Source: Pseudomonadales bacterium
GTDB taxonomy: Bacteria > Pseudomonadota > Gammaproteobacteria > Pseudomonadales > JAHRWD01
DNA length: 52,647 nucleotides
Assembly: GCA_019090315.1 (NCBI GenBank)
Contig: JAHRWD010000103.1
Span: 1-52,647 of the forward strand
Direction of reading: 5' to 3'
The notes under the pieces were generated by a model. That model saw only the letters and a program-made list of their open reading frames with translations, was not told where the DNA came from and searched no databases. A program made the translations under genes and the position numbers. Below, in pieces: positions 45,861 to 52,647 of the stretch (position 1 is the stretch's first letter; every line of letters begins with the position of its first letter).

Positions 45861-45879
45861 TGATAATGATTCGTATTAG
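45861..45879. promoter_or_regulatory. Fur box upstream of bfd
   Basis: TGATAATGATTCGTATTAG closely follows the Fur consensus built from GATAAT repeats; the left half is a full match. It sits where a promoter for the iron-release ferredoxin bfd is expected, and the fur gene is in the window. An element of 113 bases lies between it and bfd. Confidence 0.75.
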
Positions 45880-45897
45880 TGTTTTACTAAAGACATA

Positions 45898-46010
45898 GAG
45901 GCCTTTCCATCGGAGATGATTTTGCTCTCAGGCACGGCAAAAACGTACCCAAAGTAGGCTCCACCAGGGGACGCCGCATGGGAGTAAAATGGCTCTCTTG
46001 CGAAGGTCTC
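45898..46010. mobile_element. MITE-like element in bfd leader (family 1)
   Basis: A 113-base copy with ends GAGGCCTTTCC and GCGAAGGTCTC, flanked by ATA on each side (45895-45897, 46011-46013). It shares the core GGAGATGATTTTGCTCTCAG and GTACCCAAAG with the copy at 43239 and has a right end (AAAATGGCTCTCTTGCGAAGG) matching that copy's left end in complement. It separates the Fur box from bfd. Confidence 0.82.
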
Positions 46011-46033
46011 ATATAAAGATTAGGTATAAAGCA

Positions 46034-46213
46034 ATGTACATCTGTATTTGCAAAGAAGTGACCGACAAACAGATTAAACTCGCGATCAAAGATGGCGCTA
46101 ACACCATGCGAGAGTTGCGTGATGAGCTGGGAGTAGCCAATCAGTGTGGCCAGTGCGGTCAATGTACTAAAGCACTACTCAAAGAACACCGTACCAGTAC
46201 ACCCCTCTCGTAG
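46034..46213 (+). CDS. bfd: Bacterioferritin-associated ferredoxin Bfd
   Basis: [2Fe-2S] protein of 59 residues that reduces bacterioferritin and releases stored iron. Cluster cysteines C4, C6, C38 and C41 match the family spacing; a further C44 is present. The start is 46034 (MYICICKEV); the frame continues upstream into the element's end but those residues are not part of the family. Probably Fur-repressed through the box at 45861. Confidence 0.95.
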   Translation: MYICICKEVTDKQIKLAIKDGANTMRELRDELGVANQCGQCGQCTKALLKEHRTSTPLS

Positions 46214-46481
46214 TACCCTTTCTAAACACCTCCCCAGTTCCTCGATACCATTCTGAACCACAATCTTCGCAGCACCATATCCATGCAGGCCAACTGATTT
46301 TAAAAACCAGTTAGCTAACGCAAACAAGAACTATTTTCATTATTAAATCAATAAGTTACAGTTGACAGCACAACTATCTTGATGGATGATCCGCCGCTAA
46401 CAGGCCCGCCCTAGCCTGGTTATATGTACATGCCAGCAACCAAGCTTCAATCCATCCACACCAATTTTGGAGAAACCTACC
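46214..46481. promoter_or_regulatory. Bacterioferritin promoter region
   Basis: No gene seen. A consensus -35 TTGACA (46362-46367) with a 17-base spacer to GATGAT (46385-46390) is a likely promoter. Upstream, TTTCATTATT near 46334 gives one Fur-like half-site only. GGAG at 46469-46472 is the ribosome site of the first bacterioferritin gene. Confidence 0.45.
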
Positions 46482-46946
46482 ATGCAAGGTGATAAATCAG
46501 TCATAAAACAGCTTAATGGCGTTTTAAAAAATGAGCTTACATCCACCAACCAATTTTTTCTTCATGCTCGAATGTACAAAAATTGGGGATTAGACAGTCT
46601 CAACGGATCCACCTACAAAGCCTCGATCAAAGCAATGAAACAGGCTGATGATTTGATTGCGCGTGTTCTTTTCCTTGAAGGGCTACCCAATCTGCAAGAT
46701 CTCGGAAAACTATCAATTGGCGAAGAACCCGCCGAAATGTTGCAATGTGATCTTTCCTTCATTACCACCGTCAGAACAGACCTTGTTGAAGCCATTGCGC
46801 ATTGTGAAACCAGCAAAGACTACATAAGCCGCGAGCTGCTTGAGGATATTCTGGAGCATACCGAAGAGCATCTGGACTGGCTTGAAACCCAGCTCACGCT
46901 TATTGACAGCGTTGGCCCCCAAAATTACCTACAAAAAATGATGTAA
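46482..46946 (+). CDS. Bacterioferritin, haem-type subunit lacking ferroxidase ligands
   Basis: Ferritin-fold subunit of 154 residues, aligned without gaps to Escherichia coli Bfr. The haem ligand Met52 is kept. The ferroxidase centre is broken: E51 is Ala, H54 is Gln, E94 is Ile, E127 is Thr and Y25 is Phe, leaving only E18 and H130. It should bind haem but not oxidise iron. Start 46482 has GGAG nine bases upstream. It is followed after ten bases by a second bacterioferritin with the reverse defect, so a mixed 24-mer is likely. Confidence 0.95.
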   Translation: MQGDKSVIKQLNGVLKNELTSTNQFFLHARMYKNWGLDSLNGSTYKASIKAMKQADDLIARVLFLEGLPNLQDLGKLSIGEEPAEMLQCDLSFITTVRTDLVEAIAHCETSKDYISRELLEDILEHTEEHLDWLETQLTLIDSVGPQNYLQKMM

Positions 46947-46956
46947 GGAGAGAATC

Positions 46957-47424
46957 ATGAAAGGCAATCAAAACGTTATTGATACACTCAACGCCCTTTT
47001 AGCTGGCGAACTAACCGCTGTAGACCAGTATTTCATCCATTCTCGTATGTTTGATGATTGGGGCTTAACCAAACTGTTCGAACGAATTGACCATGAAATG
47101 GACGATGAAAAACAACATGCAGACGCACTGGTCAAGCGTATTTTGTTTCTTGAAGGAATGCCCGATGTCGGCACACGTGCTCCGCTCAATATCGGCAAGG
47201 ATGTTCCCGGAATACTTGGTAATGACCTGAAGCTAGAGTATCAGGTTGTCCAGGATCTAAAGGAAGCCATTGTCCTGTGCGAAAACGAAAAGGATTTTCA
47301 AACACGGGAAATTCTTGAAAAAATGCTCGAAGATACGGAAGAAGATCACACCTACTGGCTGGAGAAGCAGTTAGGCTTAATTGATCGAATTGGCCTTCAT
47401 AACTACACACAGTCCCAGATGTAG
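46957..47424 (+). CDS. Bacterioferritin, ferroxidase subunit lacking haem Met52
   Basis: Ferritin-fold subunit of 155 residues. The diiron ligands E18, E51, H54, E94 and the EEDH equivalent of E127/H130 (one residue shifted) are all present, with Y25. Residue 52 is Lys, so the usual Met haem ligand is missing. AGGAGAG precedes the ATG. Paired with the upstream subunit this gives the two-subunit bacterioferritin known in Neisseria and Pseudomonas putida. Confidence 0.95.
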   Translation: MKGNQNVIDTLNALLAGELTAVDQYFIHSRMFDDWGLTKLFERIDHEMDDEKQHADALVKRILFLEGMPDVGTRAPLNIGKDVPGILGNDLKLEYQVVQDLKEAIVLCENEKDFQTREILEKMLEDTEEDHTYWLEKQLGLIDRIGLHNYTQSQM

Positions 47425-47492
47425 CTTTATACTTCCTGGCTATCGGTATTCTCATTTAAGAATTCATCTTGTAGATAGTCAGGAAAATTGAA

Positions 47493-47972
47493 ATGAATAG
47501 AAAAGCCCGATCCTGCCTCTCAAAATTTATCTTTTCCTGCGGGCTACTGCTATGCGTAGCTGCGTGCGCGTCCCTGCAATCCACACTGAACCCACCCGAT
47601 GTTGAGCTGACAAGCGTCAAGCTGTTACCCACAAATGGTTTTAGCCAGCCACTTTTGATTGGCCTGACAATCACCAACCCTAACTCTGCAGATCTCAGTA
47701 TCGAAGCACTGAGCTATGATCTGAAACTATTGAGTCAGCCGATACTCTCCGGAACAGGGGGCGATTTGCCTACGGTACCAAGCTACGGCAAAGTCGAAAT
47801 CGCCATCCCATCCAGTATCTCACTACTCGACAGCTGGCAATTTCTGAAGAAACTTCTGGCAAACCCTGGGCAACCGGTCAGTTACCAACTTGAGGCAGAG
47901 ATCACCCTGAGCGGCATCCCCTTCCCGATCAGTATCCATCAATCTGGAGAAACCGTGCTTGGCTCCAACTAG
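47493..47972 (+). CDS. LEA14-like (WHy domain) lipoprotein
   Basis: Lipoprotein of 159 residues. Signal peptide ends at lipobox VAAC (near residue 25). The mature part is a LEA14/WHy-type immunoglobulin-like fold, with ITNPNSADLSIEALSYDLKL as the diagnostic strand pair. Related proteins are linked to desiccation or stress, but the role in gammaproteobacteria is unproven. It converges with the OlsF-like gene with only two bases between the stops. Confidence 0.88.
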   Translation: MNRKARSCLSKFIFSCGLLLCVAACASLQSTLNPPDVELTSVKLLPTNGFSQPLLIGLTITNPNSADLSIEALSYDLKLLSQPILSGTGGDLPTVPSYGKVEIAIPSSISLLDSWQFLKKLLANPGQPVSYQLEAEITLSGIPFPISIHQSGETVLGSN

Positions 47973-47974
47973 CA

Positions 47975-49708
47975 TCAGGCCACATCAAGTTTGTTGTGGA
48001 TATAGCGTTTGACTGAGGTGGCTTTGAGATGAGCAACCTCAATCAGGATTAATCCATCGACGCAATCGCCAAAGCTATGGTCAACATTAAAATCGATAAA
48101 ACGCACACCCTGCTGATCACAAACTTCCGTGTACTGTTTGTAGAGTGTCGGCACTGTCAGTTTCTGGGTCTTCAGGCTGCTTTTTAACGCTACAAAATCA
48201 TCGAAAAAACTCTCGCCGGGAATCTTTTTTGACAATAATTTGTATGGACTCCTGGCGACCGCAAGCTTTTCATCATCAGGAAAATAACCGGAATAAAATT
48301 GCACCAGCTGCTGTTTAGCTTTATCAGGATATTCATTTGAAATGGATACCGGCCCAAACATATAAGCGATATCAGGATAACGATTAAGATACGCACCTAT
48401 TCCGTACCAAAGGTAATCGAGGCTTCGCTTACCCCAGTATTGCGGTTGCACAAAACTGCGGCCGAGCTCTATGCCATTCTCTACATAAGTCTGGAATCCA
48501 GGATTAAGCTCAAACAGTGTATTGATATAAAGGCTGTCCATGCCTGCTTTTTCAATCAGCTTTCGGCCTTCACCAATTCGATAAGAGCCAACGATTTCAA
48601 GATCATTGTCATCCCAAAGCACAATATGCCGATAGTCTCGATCGTAGGTGTCCAAATCCCGGCATCTGCCACTGCCCTCACCCACGGCTCTGAAGGTCAG
48701 CTCACGCAGCCGTCCTATTTCACGCATAACGGCTGAATTTTCAAAATAATCATAGAGGTAAATTATTTTTCCATCGCGAGTCTGACCAAGTTTTTCGCAG
48801 TTTTTAAACTCCTTTTTAAGAAGCTTACGATTCTCAGGTAGCGCATAGACCATGTTCGAGCCGCTATCAGCCTTACTCCTTTTTCCCCGTCGCTTGCTTT
48901 TGTTTAGCTGGTACACGGAATGCCGAATGTCCTGAACTGTTTTTTCAATAGGCGCGTTATCAGACCTTGATTTATTCAGCTGGTCTCCACCAATGAGTTC
49001 ACCAACCTTAATCGGAAATATGGTGTGATCCTTATTGAACATCTCCCTGACCAGCAACAGGGTTCCAAAATTACTGTTAATCGCGGACAGCAAATAGAAC
49101 AGTGATGAATTACGTGTGCCAATGTGCACCGGCAATACCGGTGCATTAAAACGTTTTGCCAGTTTTACAAAACCATCGTTCCAGTCTCCATCATGAATGC
49201 CTCTCGGATTCATACGCGATACTTCACCTGCGGGAAAGATAATAAGCGCTTCGTTATTTTTGAGTGCTCTGTAGAGCTTTCGAAGATCCTGTTTGGAAGT
49301 ACCGCCTGTCATATTATCCACCGGCAGCATCAAAGAGCTCAAAGGCTCGATTGATGTAAGCAGATCATTCACAACAATTTTTACATCGAGTCTGATTTCA
49401 GAGATCAACCTTAGCAATACCAAACCATCCAGTGAACCGATCGGATGATTCGCCACAATGAGGAGAGGCCCCTCGGCTGGCACTTTTAATCTATCCTGGC
49501 TGGATAACGTATAGCCAACATTGAAGTGTGCAAAAACTTTATCGATAAAATCGATACCTTCTGCACCGTTATTCTGTTCAATAAACTGATTAATCTGATC
49601 TTCCCTTAGAATCTTTCGCAAAAGATAGATCATGATTTCTGAGGAGCGATGATGGCTTCCACTCATTTGTGGAAACTTGCTCTGAAGTATTGCAGCAATA
49701 TCAAGCAA
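47975..49708 (-). CDS. OlsF-like fused acyltransferase (PlsC + GNAT-type)
   Basis: Protein of 577 residues with two acyltransferase domains. N-terminal PlsC-type domain (about 55-260): NHPIGSLD at 87-94 and FPAGEVSR at 158-165. C-terminal GNAT/OlsB-type domain (about 300-560): VGSYRIGEGRKLIEKAG and a conserved WGKRSLDYLWYGIGAYL. This N-PlsC, C-OlsB order is that of OlsF, which makes ornithine lipids in one protein by acylating ornithine and then lyso-ornithine lipid. The start is TTG at 49708 with GGAGGTG upstream. Function by architecture only. Confidence 0.85.
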   Translation of the reverse strand: MLDIAAILQSKFPQMSGSHHRSSEIMIYLLRKILREDQINQFIEQNNGAEGIDFIDKVFAHFNVGYTLSSQDRLKVPAEGPLLIVANHPIGSLDGLVLLRLISEIRLDVKIVVNDLLTSIEPLSSLMLPVDNMTGGTSKQDLRKLYRALKNNEALIIFPAGEVSRMNPRGIHDGDWNDGFVKLAKRFNAPVLPVHIGTRNSSLFYLLSAINSNFGTLLLVREMFNKDHTIFPIKVGELIGGDQLNKSRSDNAPIEKTVQDIRHSVYQLNKSKRRGKRSKADSGSNMVYALPENRKLLKKEFKNCEKLGQTRDGKIIYLYDYFENSAVMREIGRLRELTFRAVGEGSGRCRDLDTYDRDYRHIVLWDDNDLEIVGSYRIGEGRKLIEKAGMDSLYINTLFELNPGFQTYVENGIELGRSFVQPQYWGKRSLDYLWYGIGAYLNRYPDIAYMFGPVSISNEYPDKAKQQLVQFYSGYFPDDEKLAVARSPYKLLSKKIPGESFFDDFVALKSSLKTQKLTVPTLYKQYTEVCDQQGVRFIDFNVDHSFGDCVDGLILIEVAHLKATSVKRYIHNKLDVA

Positions 49709-49798
49709 CAGACACCTCCATAGGTGCGCATATATGGAGGATCAATCATTACGCCAATACAATACAGTTATGTGATGATTTGGCTATAGTTTTGTTTC

Positions 49799-49837
49799 AA
49801 AAAAAGGAGGTAGTACTCTCGCACTGCCTCCTTTTTT
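49799..49837. terminator. Terminator after two-repeat lipoprotein gene
   Basis: AAAAAGGAGG(T)AGT and ACTGCCTCCTTTTTT form a long stem with an 8-base loop and T-runs on both strands. It ends the lipoprotein transcript (minus strand). Confidence 0.88.
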
Positions 49838-49899
49838 GATAACTTTTATTTCGCAAGCTTGCGCGAAAACAAACGCGTAACGAATATAAATCCCTGTTA

Positions 49900-50517
49900 T
49901 TACATGCTGTGAAGTGCCCTGAACTGGCCAATCAAACTATCCGGCCGTACCTTTTTGTTGGATTTATTCAGAACATAAACAACGGTTACACCGTTTGGAC
50001 CAGCGCCAATATCAGTATAACGATAAGGTGCTTCACCTACGCTCCGAAAAGCTTGTACATCCTTCCATTCATTGAATACATAGATTCGGCCTTCCCGCTG
50101 TATTTCAGCATAAAAACCCTGCTCAGCGCCATCCAGTTTGCCTTCATACATCATCACACCAGCAATACCGCTCTGTTTTTTCTTGTCCTCTTTTCTCAAT
50201 GCAAAGACAACGGTTTCACCATTTGGTCCACTACCAATGCGTGTCAAACGGTAAGGTGCGTCATGGGTAGATAGAAACGAAAGGTAGCCTTTAGCATCAT
50301 CAAATACGTAGAGCCGACCCTCATGCTCAACTTCATAGTAGTCATCTACATTCAATGATTCAGTTTGAACTTGCTTAGCAGATTCTGAAACCGCAGCTTT
50401 CGTGGGTTTTTCTTCTTCTACGCCCCAACTGCTGCAACCGGAAACCAGGATCGATAGCAACAACAAGGCGCCAAAATGATGATTCCTGAAAGGAGTAAGT
50501 TTTTCTGTAATTTTCAT
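49900..50517 (-). CDS. Lipoprotein with two copies of an unassigned repeat
   Basis: Lipoprotein of 205 residues, lipobox LVSGC with Cys28. After a charged linker it has two related units, residues 60-113 and 135-189. Both show EGR(L/I)YVF, an APYR motif, IG(S/A)GPNG and TVV(F/Y) with a Lys-rich end. I do not recognise the unit as a named domain; it looks like an internally duplicated small beta-domain. GAGG precedes the ATG. It is bounded by terminators on both sides and is probably monocistronic. Function unknown. Confidence 0.85.
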   Translation of the reverse strand: MKITEKLTPFRNHHFGALLLLSILVSGCSSWGVEEEKPTKAAVSESAKQVQTESLNVDDYYEVEHEGRLYVFDDAKGYLSFLSTHDAPYRLTRIGSGPNGETVVFALRKEDKKKQSGIAGVMMYEGKLDGAEQGFYAEIQREGRIYVFNEWKDVQAFRSVGEAPYRYTDIGAGPNGVTVVYVLNKSNKKVRPDSLIGQFRALHSM

Positions 50518-50633
50518 GACAACCTCAAAAACGAATAGTAAATGTAGTGATAAGCCGCAATAAGCTAACCCAGATCTATGACAGTTTCGTTACTGTGGTT
50601 ACAAAAATTCGTTATTCGATGTATAGAATAGAA

Positions 50634-50663
50634 AAAACCGCAAAAAAAACGCGGCTTTTTTGA
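50634..50663 (-). terminator. Terminator after trmB
   Basis: Read on the minus strand, GCCGCG and TGCGG pair around a T-rich loop and are followed by TTTTTT. It lies 45 bases after the trmB stop and upstream of the lipoprotein gene. Confidence 0.75.
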
Positions 50664-50707
50664 TTTGCTGATTCGAAGTTATCGATCGATGAATCACCCT
50701 CTAATTA

Positions 50708-51424
50708 TCAGCTCCCATGAATAAAAACAAGATCATAAATATCATGGCCTAATCCAATTCCACGTTTCTCAAATTTTGTTACGGGCCGATATTCAGGCCG
50801 TGGTACAAATCCTGATTCAACTGAATTGGTCAGATCTTTTGTTTCATTTAACAATTCAAGTGTCTGCTCGGCATAATCCTGCCAATCGGTGGCTACATGT
50901 AATATGGCTTCTGATCTCATTCTGGGTTTTAACAGCTCAAGAAAGTCTGATTGAATCAGTCGCCTTTTATGATGACGTTTTTTTGGCCATGGGTCGGGAA
51001 AGTAGATCTGCACTCGTTCAATCAGTTGCAACGGAATAGCCTGTTTAAGCACTTCGATCACATCCGTATTGTAGATACGCAGATTAGTGATTTCACGTTC
51101 ATCAATCCGCTTCAGCAAGTTGGCAACGCCCGGCGGGTGCACCTCTACCCCGACGAAATTTTTATCCGGCTCATTTTGCGCCATCGTTGCTAAGGATTCA
51201 CCCATACCAAAGCCGATCTCGAATACCAACGGTGCGTCTCGGCCAAATACTTCTCTACAGTCCAGCATACCGTCGTCAAGTTCCAGCCCCCAGTGAGGCC
51301 ACAACTCTCTATAGGCCTGTTTCTGGCTCGGGCTCATTCTGCTGGCACGAATTACAAAACTGCGAATAGCTCGATGTTTTGAATCGTCAGGTTCAGCGAC
51401 TTCTATTTGAGATTGTTCAGGCAT
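50708..51424 (-). CDS. trmB: tRNA (guanine-N7-)-methyltransferase TrmB
   Basis: SAM-dependent enzyme of 238 residues forming m7G46 in tRNA. Motifs: FEIGFGMGESL (SAM loop), NFVGVEVHPPGV, IYFPDPWPKKRHHKRRL (family signature) and VTKFEKRGIGLGH near the C-terminus. The start is set at the ATG 51424 with AGGA ten bases upstream; a TTG at 51442 would add six residues. In relatives trmB follows thiG closely. Here an inserted element (51452-51603) separates them. Confidence 0.95.
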   Translation of the reverse strand: MPEQSQIEVAEPDDSKHRAIRSFVIRASRMSPSQKQAYRELWPHWGLELDDGMLDCREVFGRDAPLVFEIGFGMGESLATMAQNEPDKNFVGVEVHPPGVANLLKRIDEREITNLRIYNTDVIEVLKQAIPLQLIERVQIYFPDPWPKKRHHKRRLIQSDFLELLKPRMRSEAILHVATDWQDYAEQTLELLNETKDLTNSVESGFVPRPEYRPVTKFEKRGIGLGHDIYDLVFIHGS

Positions 51425-51451
51425 AGTGGATTGATCCTGCAACTAAAGAAA

Positions 51452-51603
51452 GTAACTATTCAGCATCCTAATAAATGCACCAGTAACTACTCAGATTGCC
51501 CCTGAAATTCGTCAGTTCAAGGCGAAAAATGTGAATTTACAAGTGTAAGTGATCATTTTTTAACACGGAAATGACGGATTTCAGGGGTGAGCTGAATAGT
51601 TAC
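51452..51603. mobile_element. MITE-like element between thiG and trmB (family 2)
   Basis: A 152-base non-coding element with exact 13-base terminal inverted repeats GTAACTATTCAGC / GCTGAATAGTTAC and an 8-base target duplication TAAAGAAA (51444-51451, 51604-51611). A second, internal copy of the left end (AGTAACTACTCAG at 51482) extends the match to the right arm to about 35 bases (CCCCTGAAAT..CGTCA). The thiG stop codon TAG uses its G from the element. Removing element and one duplication puts thiG stop 18 bases before the trmB ATG. Confidence 0.9.
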
Positions 51604-52397
51604 TAAAGAAATAGGCCATCAATTGGTGACGACGCACTGGCATACTGCTTCTTCGGCATTCGGCCAGCGAGATAGGCTTCGCGCCCGGCTTCGACTGCTT
51701 TTTTCATGGCCGCCGCCATCAGTACCGGATTATTAGCAGCGGCGATGGCGGTATTCATAAGCACGCCATCACAGCCTAATTCCATTGCGATAGCCGCATC
51801 TGAAGCGGTGCCTACGCCCGCATCGACAAGAATCGGTACGTTGGCGTTCTCAACGATAGTGCGGATATTGTATGCATTCTGAATTCCCAGCCCGGAACCA
51901 ATGGGTGCCGCCAACGGCATTACCGCTACGCAACCAATCTCTTCAAGACGTTTGGCAATCAGCGGGTCATCACTGGTATAGACCATGACATCAAAGCCAT
52001 CCTTTACCAAAGTCTCCGCTGCGATCAGGGTATCGGTAACATCCGGGTACAGGGTTTTTTTATCGCCCAGCACTTCAAGTTTTACCAGCTTTGCACCACC
52101 GAGTAATTCCCGTGATAAGCGACAGGTACGCACGGCTTCATCGGCGGTGTAACATCCTGCGGTATTTGGCAGAATTGTGTAGTGATCCGGCGACAGTACA
52201 TCCAGCAGGTTTGGCTCGTCGGGATTCTGACCAATATTACTACGCCGAATCGCAACGGTAACAATCTCTGCACCACTTGCTTTGGTAGCCAGGTCGGTCT
52301 CTTCCATATCTTTGTATTTTCCAGTTCCGACCAACAGGCGTGAACTAAAATCTACTCCCGCAATTCTCAGAATATCCTGATTTTTTTCTGACGACAT
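51603..52397 (-). CDS. thiG: Thiazole synthase ThiG
   Basis: TIM-barrel enzyme of 264 residues forming the thiazole phosphate of thiamine from dehydroglycine, DXP and ThiS thiocarboxylate. Features: VGTGKYKD, the catalytic Lys region [17 protein letters not shown], and [36 protein letters not shown] precedes the start. thiS, normally just upstream, is not found in the 52398-52501 stretch, so it must lie beyond the element at the edge or elsewhere. The final base of the stop comes from the family 2 element. Confidence 0.97.
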   Translation of the reverse strand: MSSEKNQDILRIAGVDFSSRLLVGTGKYKDMEETDLATKASGAEIVTVAIRRSNIGQNPDEPNLLDVLSPDHYTILPNTAGCYTADEAVRTCRLSRELLGGAKLVKLEVLGDKKTLYPDVTDTLIAAETLVKDGFDVMVYTSDDPLIAKRLEEIGCVAVMPLAAPIGSGLGIQNAYNIRTIVENANVPILVDAGVGTASDAAIAMELGCDGVLMNTAIAAANNPVLMAAAMKKAVEAGREAYLAGRMPKKQYASASSPIDGLFL

Positions 52398-52501
52398 ATG
52401 AGTTTCCGTTACTGTAGTGTTGAAGAGGTATTATGACGGTTGTAAGCTAAAAAGCACCTGCGAGAGTGCATGAAAAAACGATGGGGGTTGTCTAGGAGCT
52501 T

Positions 52502-52647
52502 GTCCGAGAATAGGGGCCGTAGCGAGGGAAAGCTGTTTTGAGTCAGACTTGGCTACCATTTGAAGCGAATAGTGGTTCTATGTAATGAAAATGATGGTGA
52601 AATCTGGCCAAAATCAGCTTTTCCGCAGTAGGCTTCTATTCTCGGAC
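52502..52647. mobile_element. Long inverted-repeat element at window edge (family 3)
   Basis: GTCCGAGAATAGG at 52502 and CTATTCTCGGAC ending at 52647 are inverted copies. Inner segments (GGAAAGCTG..CTTGGCTACCATTT and AAATGATGGTGAAATC..CAGCTTTTCC) also pair, so almost all 146 bases form one imperfect hairpin. No gene is inside. The window stops exactly at its right end, so target duplication cannot be checked. Confidence 0.78.

Noticed and set aside
45989..46033. N-terminal extension of Bfd
   Set aside because: Translated from the element end; the family protein begins MYICIC at 46034.
52398..52501. TPP riboswitch or thiS upstream of thiG
   Set aside because: The stretch has no CTGAGA-type TPP core and no open frame ending in Gly-Gly.
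1..52647. tRNA, tmRNA, prophage or defence genes
   Set aside because: I looked for cloverleaf ends, integrases, phage structural and restriction genes and saw none; smpB has no ssrA beside it here. A covariance search could still find a small RNA.

Overview
The window reads as chromosomal DNA of a Gram-negative marine-type gammaproteobacterium. It has lipoprotein assembly (BamE), LPS export (LptF/LptG), a lipobox-bearing proteome and Fur control. Its gene orders match those of pseudomonads and Cellvibrionales-like bacteria: smpB-ratA-rnfH-bamE-fur, pepA-holC-valS with divergent lptFG, yggT-yggU-metX-metW-rdgB-hemW, and thiG-trmB. The mix of acyl-CoA dehydrogenase, fatty-acyl/steroid-type SDRs, an HSL-type esterase, a molybdenum hydroxylase and a PEP-CTERM protein suggests a Spongiibacteraceae/Cellvibrionales-like lineage. 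That placement is inference from content, not a search result. No tRNA, rRNA, CRISPR array, prophage or complete IS was seen.

Layout. 1-2546: a BldC-like HTH fused to a receiver domain, preceded by six 9-bp tandem repeats, then an Aer-type PAS chemoreceptor in the same operon. 2550-6446: smpB, a sodium-coupled NSS transporter, ratA-rnfH, bamE and fur. 6473-8417: a split redox/zinc receptor pair (free Aer-like PAS protein plus a CZB-domain MCP). 8659-16242: lipid and detoxification metabolism (acyl-CoA dehydrogenase, SDR, glyoxalase II, HSL esterase, hydroxyacyl-CoA-dehydrogenase-like SDR) with tex. 16392-22778: xdhC-mocA, a PEP-CTERM protein behind a sigma-54-type promoter, and a three-subunit molybdenum hydroxylase with a MoaD-like protein. 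23075-30803: valS, a hypothetical gene, holC, pepA and divergent lptF-lptG. 30856-40313: RDD protein, two c-di-GMP GGDEF/EAL proteins, an SDR, miaE, a GT-A-like protein and ubiC. 40491-45701: yggT, yggU, metX-metW, DUF4426, rdgB, hemW. 45861-47424: iron storage (Fur box, bfd, two bacterioferritins). 47493-52397: LEA14-like lipoprotein, an OlsF-like fused acyltransferase, a two-repeat lipoprotein, trmB and thiG.

The most unusual layer lies between the genes. Several small non-coding inverted-repeat elements (MITE-like, 45 to 178 bp) of at least three families are present. Four pieces share GAGACC..GGTCTC type ends (15314, 31423, 43239, 45898). One has 13-bp perfect ends and an 8-bp target duplication (51452-51603). 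One sits at the right edge (52502-52647). Three of them are inserted inside a stop codon and rebuild it from their own terminal bases (an SDR, metW, thiG). The copy behind metW also leaves the next gene's ATG intact and supplies its Shine-Dalgarno. Excising it on paper restores an ATGA stop/start overlap. Another copy sits between the Fur box and bfd and would be the leader of that mRNA.

Other points worth follow-up: the 9-bp repeat array in front of the BldC-like regulator, the complementary bacterioferritin pair (one lacks the ferroxidase site, the other the haem methionine), the sigma-54/palindrome arrangement before the PEP-CTERM gene, and a TGTATC palindrome between the divergent SDR and xdhC genes.
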